A stretch of 64,000 nucleotides of DNA from Bog-756 sp963699055 (GCA_963699055.1 CAVOTA010000002.1:1364001-1428000); one strand, 5' to 3'; shown: positions 16,611-25,696, numbered from the stretch's first letter. The notes: generated from the sequence alone by a model not told the origin. Translations and numbers: made by a program.

Positions 16611-17606
16611 GTGAACGTCACCACGCAGGCACCTGACCGCAACCTCGCCATGGAGCTCGTCCGGGTCACCGAGGCGTCCGCCCTGGCGGCCAGCCGCTGG
16701 ATGGGGCGTGGCGACAAGAACGGGGCCGACGGCGCCGCGGTGAACGCCATGCGCATCGTCCTGTCGTCCATCGCCATGGACGGCGTGGTGATCATCGGCG
16801 AGGGCGAGAAGGACGAGGCCCCGATGCTGTTCAACGGCGAGCGCATCGGCGACGGCACACCCCCGAAGGCCGACATCGCCGTGGACCCGATCGACGGGAC
16901 CACGTCGACGGCGCTCGGCCGGGGCGGGGCGCTCGCCGTGATCGCGGTGTCCGAGGAGGGCACCATGTTCGACCCGGGACCGTGCGTCTACATGGAGAAG
17001 CTGGCCGTCGGTCCTCGGGCCGTCGGGGCCATCGACATCACCCGGCCCATCGGGGACAACCTCGACGCCGTGGCCAAGGCCAAGGGCACCTCCGTGCGTG
17101 ACCTCACGGTGGTCATCCTCGACCGCCCCCGCCACGAGGAGCTCATCGCCGAGGTGCGCAGCACCGGGGCCCGGATCCGGCTCATCACCGACGGTGACGT
17201 GGCCGGCGCCATCGCCACCTCCTGGCCCGACACCGGGGTCGACCTGCTGGTCGGGGTCGGCGGTACGCCCGAAGGCGTGATCGCGGCGGCCGCCCTCAAG
17301 TCGATGGGCGGCGAGATCCAGGGCCGGCTCTACCCCCGCGACGACGAGGAGCGCCGGGCCGCGCTCGATCTCGGGTACGACCTCGACGCCGTGCTCACCA
17401 CCGACGACCTGGTGAAGGGCGACAACTGCTTCTTCGCCGCCACCGGCATCACCGACGGTGAGCTCCTCCAGGGAGTCCGCTACGACGAGTTCGGGGCCAA
17501 CACCCAGTCCCTGGTGATGCGGTCGAAGTCCGGCACGGTCCGCCTCATCGACGCCCGGCACCCGCTGCAGAAGCTGTCGGAGTACAGCGCCATCGAATTC
17601 GGCTGA
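16611..17606 (+). CDS. glpX: class II fructose-1,6-bisphosphatase GlpX
   Basis: Hydrolyses fructose-1,6-bisphosphate to fructose-6-phosphate in gluconeogenesis. 331 aa with the family metal/phosphate motifs: GEGEKDEAPML, DPIDGTTSTALG and VGGTPEGVIAAAAL, typical of the Li-sensitive GlpX class that is the usual FBPase of actinobacteria. The start is GTG 16611 with TATCGT eight bases before it, consistent with a leaderless mRNA. Divergent from an acyl-CoA mutase gene; the pairing links propionyl/acyl-CoA use to gluconeogenesis, which is inference. Confidence 0.95.
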   Translation: MNVTTQAPDRNLAMELVRVTEASALAASRWMGRGDKNGADGAAVNAMRIVLSSIAMDGVVIIGEGEKDEAPMLFNGERIGDGTPPKADIAVDPIDGTTSTALGRGGALAVIAVSEEGTMFDPGPCVYMEKLAVGPRAVGAIDITRPIGDNLDAVAKAKGTSVRDLTVVILDRPRHEELIAEVRSTGARIRLITDGDVAGAIATSWPDTGVDLLVGVGGTPEGVIAAAALKSMGGEIQGRLYPRDDEERRAALDLGYDLDAVLTTDDLVKGDNCFFAATGITDGELLQGVRYDEFGANTQSLVMRSKSGTVRLIDARHPLQKLSEYSAIEFG

Positions 17607-17626
17607 GCGGCCGAGCGGCCCAGCCG
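17600..17626. terminator. hairpin between convergent glpX and DinB-like genes
   Basis: CGGCTG (17600-17605) can pair with CAGCCG (17621-17626), with an inner GGCC/GGCC stem. It overlaps the glpX stop and has no U-tract. A plausible bidirectional transcription end in GC-rich DNA. Confidence 0.4.
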
Positions 17627-17634
17627 CCGGGGTC

Positions 17635-18174
17635 CTACTCGCCGGTCTGCCCGTCGACCGACTCGCGGAGCAGGTCGGCGTGGCCGTTGTGGCGGGCGTA
17701 CTCCTCGATCAGGTGCACGAGGACCCAACGCAGGCTCGGGGACCGACCCTCGTCGTCGCGGCGACGGGCGAGCCCCCCGAGCCCGCCGCGGTCCAGCGCC
17801 TCGGCCACGGCCTCCCGGGACCGCCCGACGGCCTCCTCCCACAGCCTCCGCAGGTCGTCGGGCCCCAGTCGGTCGGCCAGGGCCCAGTCGGCGTCGGGCT
17901 CCTCGTCCCACGCCACGGTGTCCCACGGCGGCGCCGGATCCCGGTCGAGGAGCCACCGTGAGCACCACCAGTCCTCGACCAGGGCCAGGTGGGCCGACAT
18001 CCCCCCGAGGGTCATCGCCGAGCTGCCCACCGTCGCCCGCAGGCCGTCGGTGCCCAGTCCCCCGGTCTTCCACGCGAAGGTGGCCCGCTGGTACTCGAGG
18101 AAGCCCAGCAGGGTGGCGGCCTCGTCACCGGCCGAGGGCGGCTCGGGGCGCCCGTGCTCGTCCACGTCGCTCAC
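17635..18174 (-). CDS. DinB / DUF664 family protein
   Basis: 179-aa four-helix DinB-superfamily protein. The conserved histidines of this metal-binding fold are visible in GGMSAHLALVEDWW and the signature VHLIEEYARHNGHADLLRE near the carboxy end, the DUF664 hallmark. Actinobacterial relatives include mycothiol-dependent transferases and hydrolases, so a thiol-dependent detoxification role is possible but not shown. The start is GTG 18174; earlier frame residues are non-coding. It starts 11 bp after the stop of the SoxR-box-controlled gene and may be in its operon. Confidence 0.8.
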   Translation of the reverse strand: MSDVDEHGRPEPPSAGDEAATLLGFLEYQRATFAWKTGGLGTDGLRATVGSSAMTLGGMSAHLALVEDWWCSRWLLDRDPAPPWDTVAWDEEPDADWALADRLGPDDLRRLWEEAVGRSREAVAEALDRGGLGGLARRRDDEGRSPSLRWVLVHLIEEYARHNGHADLLRESVDGQTGE

Positions 18175-18184
18175 GGGGACGAAG

Positions 18185-19312
18185 CTAGCCGCGCCGGCCG
18201 GCGGCGAACCCGTCGTCCGGCCGCTCCCACCACCATTCGTGGAGCCGGTTGGCGGCCGCCAGGTAGAGATCGCGACGCTCCGGATCGTACGCGGCGGCGT
18301 CCAACGCGGCCACCGTGTACTTGACCACATGGGCGTCGCCGTGACCGGAGGCGGCCGTCGCCAGCTCGACCGGTCCGAGTCCGACCGTGGGCAGCAGCGG
18401 CACGCCGGGATCGAGCGTGCGCGAGCCCATCGAGGCGCGCATCCCGATCAGCTGGCTGGCGGCCACGGCCACCGCCGACCGGGGCTCGAGGCCGATGGAC
18501 AGGACCGCCTGGGGGATGGTGAGCGCGTGCGTCCAGCCGTAGGGGACGTGCTCGGGGCCCTCCTGGACCATCGACCACGCCGCCACCCGTCCGATCGCCC
18601 GTCGGGCGGCGTCCACGTCGTCGGAGACGTCGGGCAGCAGGACGGCGGCCGCCGACTGGCCGTGACGGACCATCGGGAGGATCGTCTGGTCGGGGGCGCC
18701 ACCGAGCAGCGGCGTGGCCAGCAGGGCGTCGAGCAGGGGTGCGGTGCCGGCGGCGAGCCCGTCGACGGGGATCACGGCATCGGGATCCCGTGCCAGCTCG
18801 CGAACGGGGCCGCGCAGCAGCCGCGGGCCGACCGTCGGCGCACGGCCCATCAGGTCGAGCAGGACGGCACCGTGGGCGGCCGCCCCCAGCGCCGGCCCCA
18901 CCACCGGCCCGAGCCGGGCCCGCAGCTCCTCCACCGTGGCACGGGTGCCGAGCCAGTCGGCGTGGCGGTCGACCTCCTCCAGGTCGGCGACGGCCACGGC
19001 CTTGACCAGCGCGGCACAGCCGTCCTCGACCGTGGCGTGGTCGACCGGCAGCGGGGTCCGGACGCCCTCCCCGGCCCGGCCGTAGGCGTCGACCAGCGCC
19101 ACGAGCCGCTCCCGGGCCAGGGCACGGGAGCCGGGGCCGACCCGGGGCAGCAGGGCGGCCCGGGCCAGCAGCTCCAGCGGGGCGTGGAGCACGAAGGAGT
19201 CGGCCGGCGCCACCTTGGGCACCCCGACCACCGAGGCCGCCCAGGCCAGGAGCCGCCCGTCGGGCCACGACAGCTGCTCCGCGTAACGGTCCCGGACCTC
19301 GGATGCGTCCAT
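18185..19312 (-). CDS. uncharacterised helical protein, predicted SoxR target
   Basis: A 375-aa soluble, mostly helical protein that I cannot assign. Conserved-looking histidines occur in SFVLHAPLELL, GAAAHGAVLLD, HVPYGWTHALTIPQ and GHGDAHVVKYTVAAL, a distribution compatible with a metal- or haem-type enzyme or a questin-oxidase-like protein; none is proven. ATG 19312 is preferred over a longer frame to 19339, because the longer start would lie inside the SoxR box. The promoter reads TTGACC, 19 bp, TACCGT, then six bases to the ATG, so the mRNA is probably leaderless and SoxR-activated. A DinB-like gene follows closely. Confidence 0.72.
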   Translation of the reverse strand: MDASEVRDRYAEQLSWPDGRLLAWAASVVGVPKVAPADSFVLHAPLELLARAALLPRVGPGSRALARERLVALVDAYGRAGEGVRTPLPVDHATVEDGCAALVKAVAVADLEEVDRHADWLGTRATVEELRARLGPVVGPALGAAAHGAVLLDLMGRAPTVGPRLLRGPVRELARDPDAVIPVDGLAAGTAPLLDALLATPLLGGAPDQTILPMVRHGQSAAAVLLPDVSDDVDAARRAIGRVAAWSMVQEGPEHVPYGWTHALTIPQAVLSIGLEPRSAVAVAASQLIGMRASMGSRTLDPGVPLLPTVGLGPVELATAASGHGDAHVVKYTVAALDAAAYDPERRDLYLAAANRLHEWWWERPDDGFAAGRRG

Positions 19313-19315
19313 GAC

Positions 19316-19363
19316 CACACGGTAATCCCTCAAGCTCACTTGAGGTCAAGGTACGATGGGGCC
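19316..19363. promoter_or_regulatory. SoxR box with divergent leaderless promoters
   Basis: CCTCAAGCTCACTTGAGG at 19329-19346 differs from the enterobacterial SoxR box (CCTCAAGTTAACTTGAGG) only in the centre. On the minus strand the box sits between -35 TTGACC and -10 TACCGT with the 19-bp spacer typical of MerR/SoxR-activated promoters; six bases later is the ATG at 19312. On the plus strand TACGAT (19352-19357) lies six bases before the soxR ATG. Confidence 0.88.
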
Positions 19364-19822
19364 ATGGAGACGTTGTCGATCGGGCAGGTGGCGGAACGCA
19401 CCGGCGTGGCGGTGTCCGCCCTGCGCTTCTACGAGGGACAAGGCCTGATCCGGTCCGAGCGGACGGCTGGCGGGCAGCGGCGCTACCCGCGTGAGGTCCT
19501 GCGCCTGGTGTCGTTCGTCAAGATCGCCCAGCAGGTGGGGCTCAGCCTCGCCGAGATCCGGGCGTCGCTGGACCGGCTCCCGGGGGACCGGGCCCCCACC
19601 CGGGCGGACTGGGCGCAGCTGTCGGCATCGTGGCGACCCGTGCTCGACCGGCGGATCGCCACCCTCGAGCGCCTGCGCGACGACCTGGACTCGTGCATCG
19701 GCTGCGGATGCCTGTCGCTGCGGAGGTGCGCCCTGTACAACCCCGGGGACGCGGCGTCGTCCCTGGGCGACGGGGCCCGGTACCTGGTGGGAGACGAGCG
19801 ACCGGCGGTGGCGCCCGGCTGA
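19364..19822 (+). CDS. soxR: redox-sensitive transcriptional activator SoxR
   Basis: MerR-family regulator of 152 aa with a 2Fe-2S sensor. The amino-terminal winged helix begins SIGQVAERTGVAVSALRFYE; the dimerisation helix is followed by the cluster motif CIGCGCLSLRRC, with the four Cys in SoxR spacing and the usual YNPGD after it. Oxidation of the cluster by redox-cycling compounds or oxidants switches on the target promoter. Its only visible target is the divergent gene ending at 18185, whose promoter contains a near-perfect SoxR box. The stop codon lies in the first unit of a 10-bp tandem repeat. Confidence 0.95.
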   Translation: METLSIGQVAERTGVAVSALRFYEGQGLIRSERTAGGQRRYPREVLRLVSFVKIAQQVGLSLAEIRASLDRLPGDRAPTRADWAQLSASWRPVLDRRIATLERLRDDLDSCIGCGCLSLRRCALYNPGDAASSLGDGARYLVGDERPAVAPG

Positions 19823-19880
19823 CCGGGCACGACCGGGCACGACCGGGCACGACCGGGCACGACCGGGCCCGACCGGGCAC
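19821..19880. repeat. 10-bp tandem repeat, six copies
   Basis: GACCGGGCAC repeated six times (fifth copy ends CCC), beginning within the soxR stop codon (19820-19822). A hairpin follows. Confidence 0.9.
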
Positions 19881-19894
19881 CACCGGCCCGGTCG
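19870..19894 (+). terminator. GC-rich hairpin after soxR
   Basis: CGACCGGG (19870-19877) pairs with CCCGGTCG (19887-19894) around a 9-nt loop; no U-tract. Possible soxR transcription end. Confidence 0.35.
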
Positions 19895-20090
19895 GGCACG
19901 ACCGCCACCACCGTACGGCCGGGTGTCGCACGGACGGGCCGAGGTCCCGGTGGAGGACGGAGCGGATACATGGGACTTGTTCCTCTGACCGGGATCGGAC
20001 CCGTCGGCGATGATCGGGACAGGATCGATCCGGGCGCCGTCGCACCGGGTTCCGTGCGGCGACGGGCGGCCACGGCTCGGGAGGAGGGCG

Positions 20091-22574
20091 ATGGAGGACG
20101 GAGCGGACCCCGCAGCGGTGGTCGGTGACCCGGGCGGGCGCGCGGCGGTCGACATCTTCCGCGCCGTCGCCCGGGTGGTGCCGGACCCGGTGGTGCTGCT
20201 CGACCCGGTGCGGGGCCCCGACGGGGGGATCGAGGACTTCTGCTGCCTCGACGCCAACGATGCCGCGCGGGCGCTGTCCATGACGGCCGGCGGGCCCTCT
20301 GCCGATGCCGCGGGGGCCGAGTTCGTGCACCGGCTCACCGACGCGGGGATCTTCGACCGCTGCGTCGACGTGATCGAGCACGGCTCCCTGCTCGAGGTCC
20401 CCGACGTGGCGTGCCCCGGCGGGACGGACGGGCCCCGCCGCCTCACCTTCCGCGGCGTCCGCGTCGGCGGCGCCCTCGCCCTCCTGTGGCGGGACGTCAC
20501 CGACCAGGTGGCGCTGGACGACCAGTACCGGCTGCTGGCCCAGTACGCCTCCGAGGTCGTCTTCCGGATCACCCCGGACGGGCTGGTCGAGTGGGCGTCG
20601 CCGTCGCTCACCGAATCCCTCGGGTGGGACGTCGCCGACGTGGTCGGACGCTCCTTCCGCGAGTTCACCCATCCGGACGACCCGTCCGACCGGGCCCTCG
20701 TCGGTCGGCGCGCCATCGGCGGACACGGCATCGGCCGGGCACGGCTCCGCCTCCGCCACGCCGACGGCGCCCACCACTGGTTCGAACTCACCTACCGCAA
20801 GCTCACGGGGGACGACGGCGAGGTGCTGGCCTGGGTCGGGACCCTGCGCAACGCCGACCAGGAGGTGGCGGCGGAGTCGGCCCTCGCCGAGTCGGAGCGA
20901 CGCTACCGCCGGCTGGTCGAGAACAGCGCCGACGTCGTGTACGAGGCGGACGGGTCCGGCATCTTCACGTGGGTGTCCCCGTCGGTGACCGACGTCCTCG
21001 GCTACCGGCCGGCCGACCTGGTCGGCACGCCGATGCGCTCGCTCGTCCACGGTGAGGACGCAGCACCGGCGACCGGGCCCGCCCCCCGTGTCGAGACCCC
21101 GGTCAGGCCCCGGGACGCGGCGTCGACCGGGGATCTCCGCAGGAACGACGTCCGGGCCGTCCGGGCCGACGGCTCACTGGTGTGGGTCCGGGTCCGCTCG
21201 ATGCCGGTCCTGGACGGGTCGGGACGGACGGTCGGACGGGTCGGGTCGTTCTACGACGTCGACGCCGAGGTGGCCGCGGTGCGGGCGCTCGCCGACTCCG
21301 AGGCACGGTACCGGCTCCTGGTGGAGAACGAGTCGGACATCGTGTTCCGGTCCGACACCGACGGCGTCGTCGAGTGGATCTCCCCCTCGGTGACCGCGCT
21401 GACCGGCTGGCGTCCCGACCAGATCGTCGGACACCCGGTGGAGGAGTTCGTGGACCCCGCGGACCACGCCACGCTGGCCTCGGCGGTGGCGCAGGTCCTC
21501 GCCGGCGAGTCGATGTCCTGGCAGGGGCGGATCGCCGCGCCGTCGGGCACCGGCAGGTGGATCGCCGTCACGTCCCGCCCACTCCTCGACGACGACGGCG
21601 CCCTGATCGGGGCCGTGTCGTCGATCCGCGACGTGGACGACGAGGTGCACGCCCGGACGGCGCTGACCGAGTCCGAGGAGCGCTTCCGGCTCACCATGTC
21701 GTCGGCGCCCATCGGCATGGCCGTCGTCGACCTGGACCGTCGCTTCGTCGAGGTGAACACGGCACTGTGCACGATGCTCGACCGGACCGCCGGGTGGCTG
21801 GTGGAGCACCGGGTCCCCGACGTGCTGCACCCCGACGACGACGAGCTGGACCTGCGGATGCGGGCCGAGGTGCTGGCCGGCCGCCAGACGGGCACCACCC
21901 GGGAGAAGCGACTCGTCCGCCCCGACGGCACCGTGCTGTGGGCGGAGCACTCCATTGGACTGCTCCGCGACGAATCGGGCGTCCCGCTCTCCTACGTGTC
22001 GACCTTCGCCGACGTGACCGAGGCCAAGTCGACCCGGGAGCAGCTCGCCTACCAGGCGACCCACGACGCGCTGACCCACCTGGTGAACCGCCGTGACCTG
22101 TTCGACCATGCCGACGAGGTGCTGTCGCACCCACCCCGCAGCGGCACCCGGCTGGCCGTGCTCTACATCGACGTCGACGGGCTCAAGGCGATCAACGACA
22201 CGATGGGCCACGCCGCCGGGGACGCCGCGCTGGTGGCGGTCGCCGACCGGCTGGCGGCGGCCGGCCGGGTCGACGACGTCGTCTCGAGGATCGGGGGTGA
22301 CGAGTTCGTGATCCTGCTGCCCGGGCTCCACGCCGAGACCGACGCCGAAGCGATCGCCGCCAAGATCCTCGACTCGCTCCACGCCCCCCTCCAGCTGGAC
22401 GAGGGGGAGCTGCGGATCGGCGTGAGCATCGGGATCGCCCTGGCGGAGGACGCCGAGGACGCCGACGACACACTGCGGCGGGCCGATGCCGCCCTCTACC
22501 GGGCCAAGGCCCTCGGCCGGGGCCGCTGGGCCGTCTACGACCCGGTCCTCGACGCCGTCCGGCATCCCGGCTGA
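20091..22574 (+). CDS. multi-PAS diguanylate cyclase (GGDEF)
   Basis: Predicted to make cyclic di-GMP from two GTP. The 827-aa protein has a degenerate PAS-like segment (about residues 15-135), four clear PAS domains with PAC-like ends (about 145-265, 270-400, 400-525 and 530-655), then a GGDEF domain to the end. The active site is RIGGDEF, and the inhibitory site RVDD lies five residues upstream, so product inhibition is likely intact. There is no EAL or HD-GYP domain and no membrane segment, so it is a soluble sensor. ATG 20091 is chosen because GGGAGGAGGGCG precedes it; the frame opens earlier at 20010. The stop codon starts a tandem repeat. Confidence 0.93.
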   Translation: MEDGADPAAVVGDPGGRAAVDIFRAVARVVPDPVVLLDPVRGPDGGIEDFCCLDANDAARALSMTAGGPSADAAGAEFVHRLTDAGIFDRCVDVIEHGSLLEVPDVACPGGTDGPRRLTFRGVRVGGALALLWRDVTDQVALDDQYRLLAQYASEVVFRITPDGLVEWASPSLTESLGWDVADVVGRSFREFTHPDDPSDRALVGRRAIGGHGIGRARLRLRHADGAHHWFELTYRKLTGDDGEVLAWVGTLRNADQEVAAESALAESERRYRRLVENSADVVYEADGSGIFTWVSPSVTDVLGYRPADLVGTPMRSLVHGEDAAPATGPAPRVETPVRPRDAASTGDLRRNDVRAVRADGSLVWVRVRSMPVLDGSGRTVGRVGSFYDVDAEVAAVRALADSEARYRLLVENESDIVFRSDTDGVVEWISPSVTALTGWRPDQIVGHPVEEFVDPADHATLASAVAQVLAGESMSWQGRIAAPSGTGRWIAVTSRPLLDDDGALIGAVSSIRDVDDEVHARTALTESEERFRLTMSSAPIGMAVVDLDRRFVEVNTALCTMLDRTAGWLVEHRVPDVLHPDDDELDLRMRAEVLAGRQTGTTREKRLVRPDGTVLWAEHSIGLLRDESGVPLSYVSTFADVTEAKSTREQLAYQATHDALTHLVNRRDLFDHADEVLSHPPRSGTRLAVLYIDVDGLKAINDTMGHAAGDAALVAVADRLAAAGRVDDVVSRIGGDEFVILLPGLHAETDAEAIAAKILDSLHAPLQLDEGELRIGVSIGIALAEDAEDADDTLRRADAALYRAKALGRGRWAVYDPVLDAVRHPG

Positions 22575-22638
22575 GGACCGACGGCTGAGGACCGACGGCT
22601 GACGACCGACGGCTGACGACCGACGGCTGACGACCGAC
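22569..22638. repeat. 14-bp tandem repeat, five copies, carrying successive stop codons
   Basis: GGCTGAGGACCGAC-type units start at 22569, 22583, 22597, 22611 and 22625. The first contains the TGA of the GGDEF gene. Because 14 is not a multiple of three, the repeated TGA falls in all frames. The 93-bp gap to atpC holds nothing else but small inverted repeats such as CCGACGGTCGG. Confidence 0.92.
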
Positions 22639-22667
22639 GGTCGGCGTCCGCCGGCCGTCGACCCGGG

Positions 22668-23165
22668 TCAGGCCGTGGCGGCGGCCTCGACGGCGTCGAG
22701 GCGCACCTGGGCCCGGACCACGGCGGCCTCGGCCTCGACCAGCTCGGGGTCGGCCGCCTCACCCTCGGCGGGTGTCCTGGCGCTGCCGCCGAGCTCGGTC
22801 ACCCGGGCCTCGGCGGCCTCCAGGGCGGTGCGGGCGCGGTCGGGGTCGATCTCCTCGGCCAGTTCGGCCACGCCGACCAGCAGGGTGACCCGGGAGGCGG
22901 TCGCCGAGTCCTCGGCACCCGGGTCGAGGGGCACATTCTGCTCGACCTGGGTGAAGCCGCCGTGGGCGGCGATCCGGACCACGTCGCCCTCGGGCCGCAC
23001 CACCCGGACCACGCCGGGCTGCACGGACCCGACGAGGGGGGTGTGGCCGGCCAGGAAGGTGGCGTCCCCCTCACCGGTGCGCAGCATCACCTCGGTGGCC
23101 ATCCCGGTGAGCAGGATGCGCTCCGGGGTGACCACGTCGATCAGGAACTGGGATTCGTCGGCCAT
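22668..23165 (-). CDS. atpC: F1F0 ATP synthase epsilon subunit
   Basis: Central-stalk regulatory subunit. 165 aa: an amino-terminal beta-sandwich (FLIDVVTPERILLTG ... VRIAAHGGFTQV) and an acidic helical carboxy end, longer and more Ala/Glu-rich than in E. coli (138 aa). Last gene of the minus-strand atp operon, 15 bp after atpD; convergent with the GGDEF gene. Confidence 0.93.
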   Translation of the reverse strand: MADESQFLIDVVTPERILLTGMATEVMLRTGEGDATFLAGHTPLVGSVQPGVVRVVRPEGDVVRIAAHGGFTQVEQNVPLDPGAEDSATASRVTLLVGVAELAEEIDPDRARTALEAAEARVTELGGSARTPAEGEAADPELVEAEAAVVRAQVRLDAVEAAATA

Positions 23166-23180
23166 GTGCCCGTCGACCGA

Positions 23181-24626
23181 TCAGCTGTTCGCGAGGTCGT
23201 GCGCCTTGGCCAGCACCGACTCGGCCCCGCCGACGTTGAAGAACGCCTGCTCGGGCACCTCGTCGAGGTCGCCGTTGACGAGCGCCTCGAAGGACTCCAC
23301 GGTCTCCTCCACCGGCACGGTGACACCCTTCAGGCCGGTGAACACCTCGCCCACGTTGAACGGCTGGGAGAGGAACCGCTGCACCTTGCGGGCACGGGCC
23401 ACGGTCACCCGGTCCTCCTCGGACAGCTCGTCGAGGCCGAGGATGGCGATGATGTCCTGGAGCTCCTTGTACCGCTGGAGCACGCCCTGGACGCGGCGGG
23501 CGACGTTGTAGTGGCGCTCGCCGACGATCTCGGGGGCGAGGATGTTCGACGTCGACGACAGCGGGTCCACGGCCGGGTAGATGCCCAGCGAGGCGATGTC
23601 ACGGGACAGCTCGGTGGTGGCGTCGAGGTGGGTGAAGGTGGTGAACGGCGCCGGGTCGGTGTAGTCATCGGCGGGAACGTACACGGCCTGCAGCGAGGTG
23701 ATCGACCGGCCGCGGGTCGAGGTGATCCGCTCCTGGAGCTGGCCCATCTCGTCGGCCAGCGTGGGCTGGTAGCCCACGGCCGAGGGCATGCGGCCGAGCA
23801 GGGTCGAGACCTCCGAACCGGCCTGGACGAACCGGAAGATGTTGTCCACGAACAAGAGCACGTCCTGGTTCTTGATGTCCCGGAAGTACTCGGCCATGGT
23901 CAGGGCGGCCAGGGCGACACGCAGGCGGACGCCCGGCGGCTCGTCCATCTGTCCGTAGACGAGGGCGGCCTTCTCGATGACACCCGACTCCTGCATCTCC
24001 AGCCAGAGGTCGGTGCCCTCACGGGTGCGCTCCCCCACACCGGCGAAGACCGAGACACCGCCGTGGTTGATGGCCACGCGGTTGATCATCTCCTGGATGA
24101 GCACGGTCTTGCCCACGCCGGCCCCACCGAACAGGCCGATCTTGCCACCCTGCACGTAGGGCTCGAGGAGGTCGATGACCTTGATGCCGGTCTCGAACAT
24201 GAGGGCCCGGGGCTCGAGGGTGTCGAAGTCGGGGGCCTGGCGGTGGATGTCCCAGTGGTCCTCGACGACGCCGATGTCGTCGGTGTCGAGCGGCTTCCCC
24301 AGGACGTTGAACACGTGGCCGAGCACGGCGTCGCCCACGGGGACCTGCAGGCCGTGGCCGAGGTTGCGCACCTCGGCGCCGCGAGTCAGGCCGTCGGTCG
24401 CCTTGAGGCAGATGCAGCGGACCCGGCCGTCGCCGATCTGCTGGGCCACCTCGGCGGTGATGGTCTCGGGTACGCCCTCGAGCACCACGTCGACCTCGAC
24501 GGCGCCGTTGATCTCGGGGAGGGCGTGGGGCGGGAACTCCACGTCGATGACGGGCCCGGCGATGGCGACGACGCGGCCCGGGGCCAGGGTCGTCGTCTCG
24601 GTGGGCTGGGGGGCGGTGGTGGTCAT
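23181..24626 (-). CDS. atpD: F1F0 ATP synthase beta subunit
   Basis: Catalytic subunit of F1. 481 aa with Walker A GGAGVGKT, the catalytic Glu segment GERTREG, Walker B DVLLFVDNIFRF and the DELSEEDR torque motif near the carboxy end. It starts 92 bp after atpG with AAGGGAG upstream of ATG 24626; the only sizeable non-coding gap within the F1 genes. Confidence 0.98.
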   Translation of the reverse strand: MTTTAPQPTETTTLAPGRVVAIAGPVIDVEFPPHALPEINGAVEVDVVLEGVPETITAEVAQQIGDGRVRCICLKATDGLTRGAEVRNLGHGLQVPVGDAVLGHVFNVLGKPLDTDDIGVVEDHWDIHRQAPDFDTLEPRALMFETGIKVIDLLEPYVQGGKIGLFGGAGVGKTVLIQEMINRVAINHGGVSVFAGVGERTREGTDLWLEMQESGVIEKAALVYGQMDEPPGVRLRVALAALTMAEYFRDIKNQDVLLFVDNIFRFVQAGSEVSTLLGRMPSAVGYQPTLADEMGQLQERITSTRGRSITSLQAVYVPADDYTDPAPFTTFTHLDATTELSRDIASLGIYPAVDPLSSTSNILAPEIVGERHYNVARRVQGVLQRYKELQDIIAILGLDELSEEDRVTVARARKVQRFLSQPFNVGEVFTGLKGVTVPVEETVESFEALVNGDLDEVPEQAFFNVGGAESVLAKAHDLANS

Positions 24627-24718
24627 GAGCGTCGGGCTCCCTTGAGGTCGTCAGTTGCTGCGGTGTCGGTCGTGTGGATGGTGGGTCGTGCGGTGTCGGA
24701 GGGGCGGGCGGGCACGGC

Positions 24719-25696
24719 TCAGACCCTCGTCTCGATCACGAGGCCGGCCTCGTCGCCCTCGGCGCCGGCCCGGAGGGCCTCGGCGCCGCCGACGATCTCC
24801 ATGATCTCGGTGGTGATGGTGTCCTGGCGGGCCCGGTTCATGATCCGCGAGTACTTCTTGATGAGCTCGCCGGCGTTCTCGGTGGCGGCGGCCATGGCCC
24901 GCTGCCGGGCGGTCAGCTCCGAGGCCGAGGCCTCGAGCAGGGCGGCGAAGATCTGGGTCTCGGCGGCCCGGGGGGCGAGGTCCACGAGCAGCAGGGCGGC
25001 GTCGGGCTCGAACTCGGTGTAGCCCTGGCGGACGTCGACCTCGTGGGGGGCGACGTCACGGCTGCCCGGATCGTGCTCGTGCCCGGCGATCTGCTCGCCG
25101 TTGCGGGGGTCGACCAGGGGCAGGAGCTGGCGCACCTCGACCCGCTGGGTGCCGGCGCTGACGAACCGGGTCGAGACCACGACGACCTGGTCCACCTCGC
25201 CGTCCACGAACGGGGTGACGGCGGCGGCGGCCACCGCACGGGCGTCGGCGAAGCTCGGGCGCTCGCTCATGCCCAGGAACGACTGCTCGACGGCCTGGCC
25301 GCGGAAGCGGAAGTAGCCCTGCGCCTTCTTCCCCACCGTGACCAGCCGGGTCTCCACGCCGTCCTCGGCGTGGGCGGCCAGCAGGCGCTCGGTGGCCCGG
25401 AAGACCGAGGTGTTGTACCCGCCGCACAGGCCGCGGTCGGCCACGACGCTGAGCACCAGCACACGCTCGACGTGCTCCGGGGTGCCGAGCAGCCGGCCGG
25501 CGGCGGCCGGGTCGCCGAGGGCGGTCTCGAGGACGATGCGGGCCATCCCCTGCTGGTACGGGCGGGCCGCGGCGATCCGGCCCTGGGCGCGCACGATCTG
25601 CGACGCGGCGATCAGCTCCATCGCCTTGGTGATCTTCTGCGTCGACTTGATGCTCCGGATCCGTCGACGGAGGATGCGCTCCTGGCCACCTGCCAT
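24719..25696 (-). CDS. atpG: F1F0 ATP synthase gamma subunit
   Basis: Rotor shaft of F1. 325 aa; the amino-terminal coiled coil (RILRRRIRSIKSTQKITKAM) and carboxy-terminal helix (RARQDTITTEIMEIVGGA) are clear. Compared with the E. coli protein (287 aa) there is a hydrophilic insertion around residues 200-215, common in actinobacterial gamma subunits. It begins 3 bp after atpA. Confidence 0.96.
   Translation of the reverse strand: MAGGQERILRRRIRSIKSTQKITKAMELIAASQIVRAQGRIAAARPYQQGMARIVLETALGDPAAAGRLLGTPEHVERVLVLSVVADRGLCGGYNTSVFRATERLLAAHAEDGVETRLVTVGKKAQGYFRFRGQAVEQSFLGMSERPSFADARAVAAAAVTPFVDGEVDQVVVVSTRFVSAGTQRVEVRQLLPLVDPRNGEQIAGHEHDPGSRDVAPHEVDVRQGYTEFEPDAALLLVDLAPRAAETQIFAALLEASASELTARQRAMAAATENAGELIKKYSRIMNRARQDTITTEIMEIVGGAEALRAGAEGDEAGLVIETRV

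Noticed and set aside
19313..19339. Upstream start (19339) for the SoxR-controlled gene
   Set aside because: It would lie within the SoxR box and upstream of the -10; ATG 19312 fits the leaderless promoter.
20091..22574. EAL or HD-GYP phosphodiesterase domain in the PAS-GGDEF protein
   Set aside because: The protein ends shortly after the GGDEF domain; no such motif is present.
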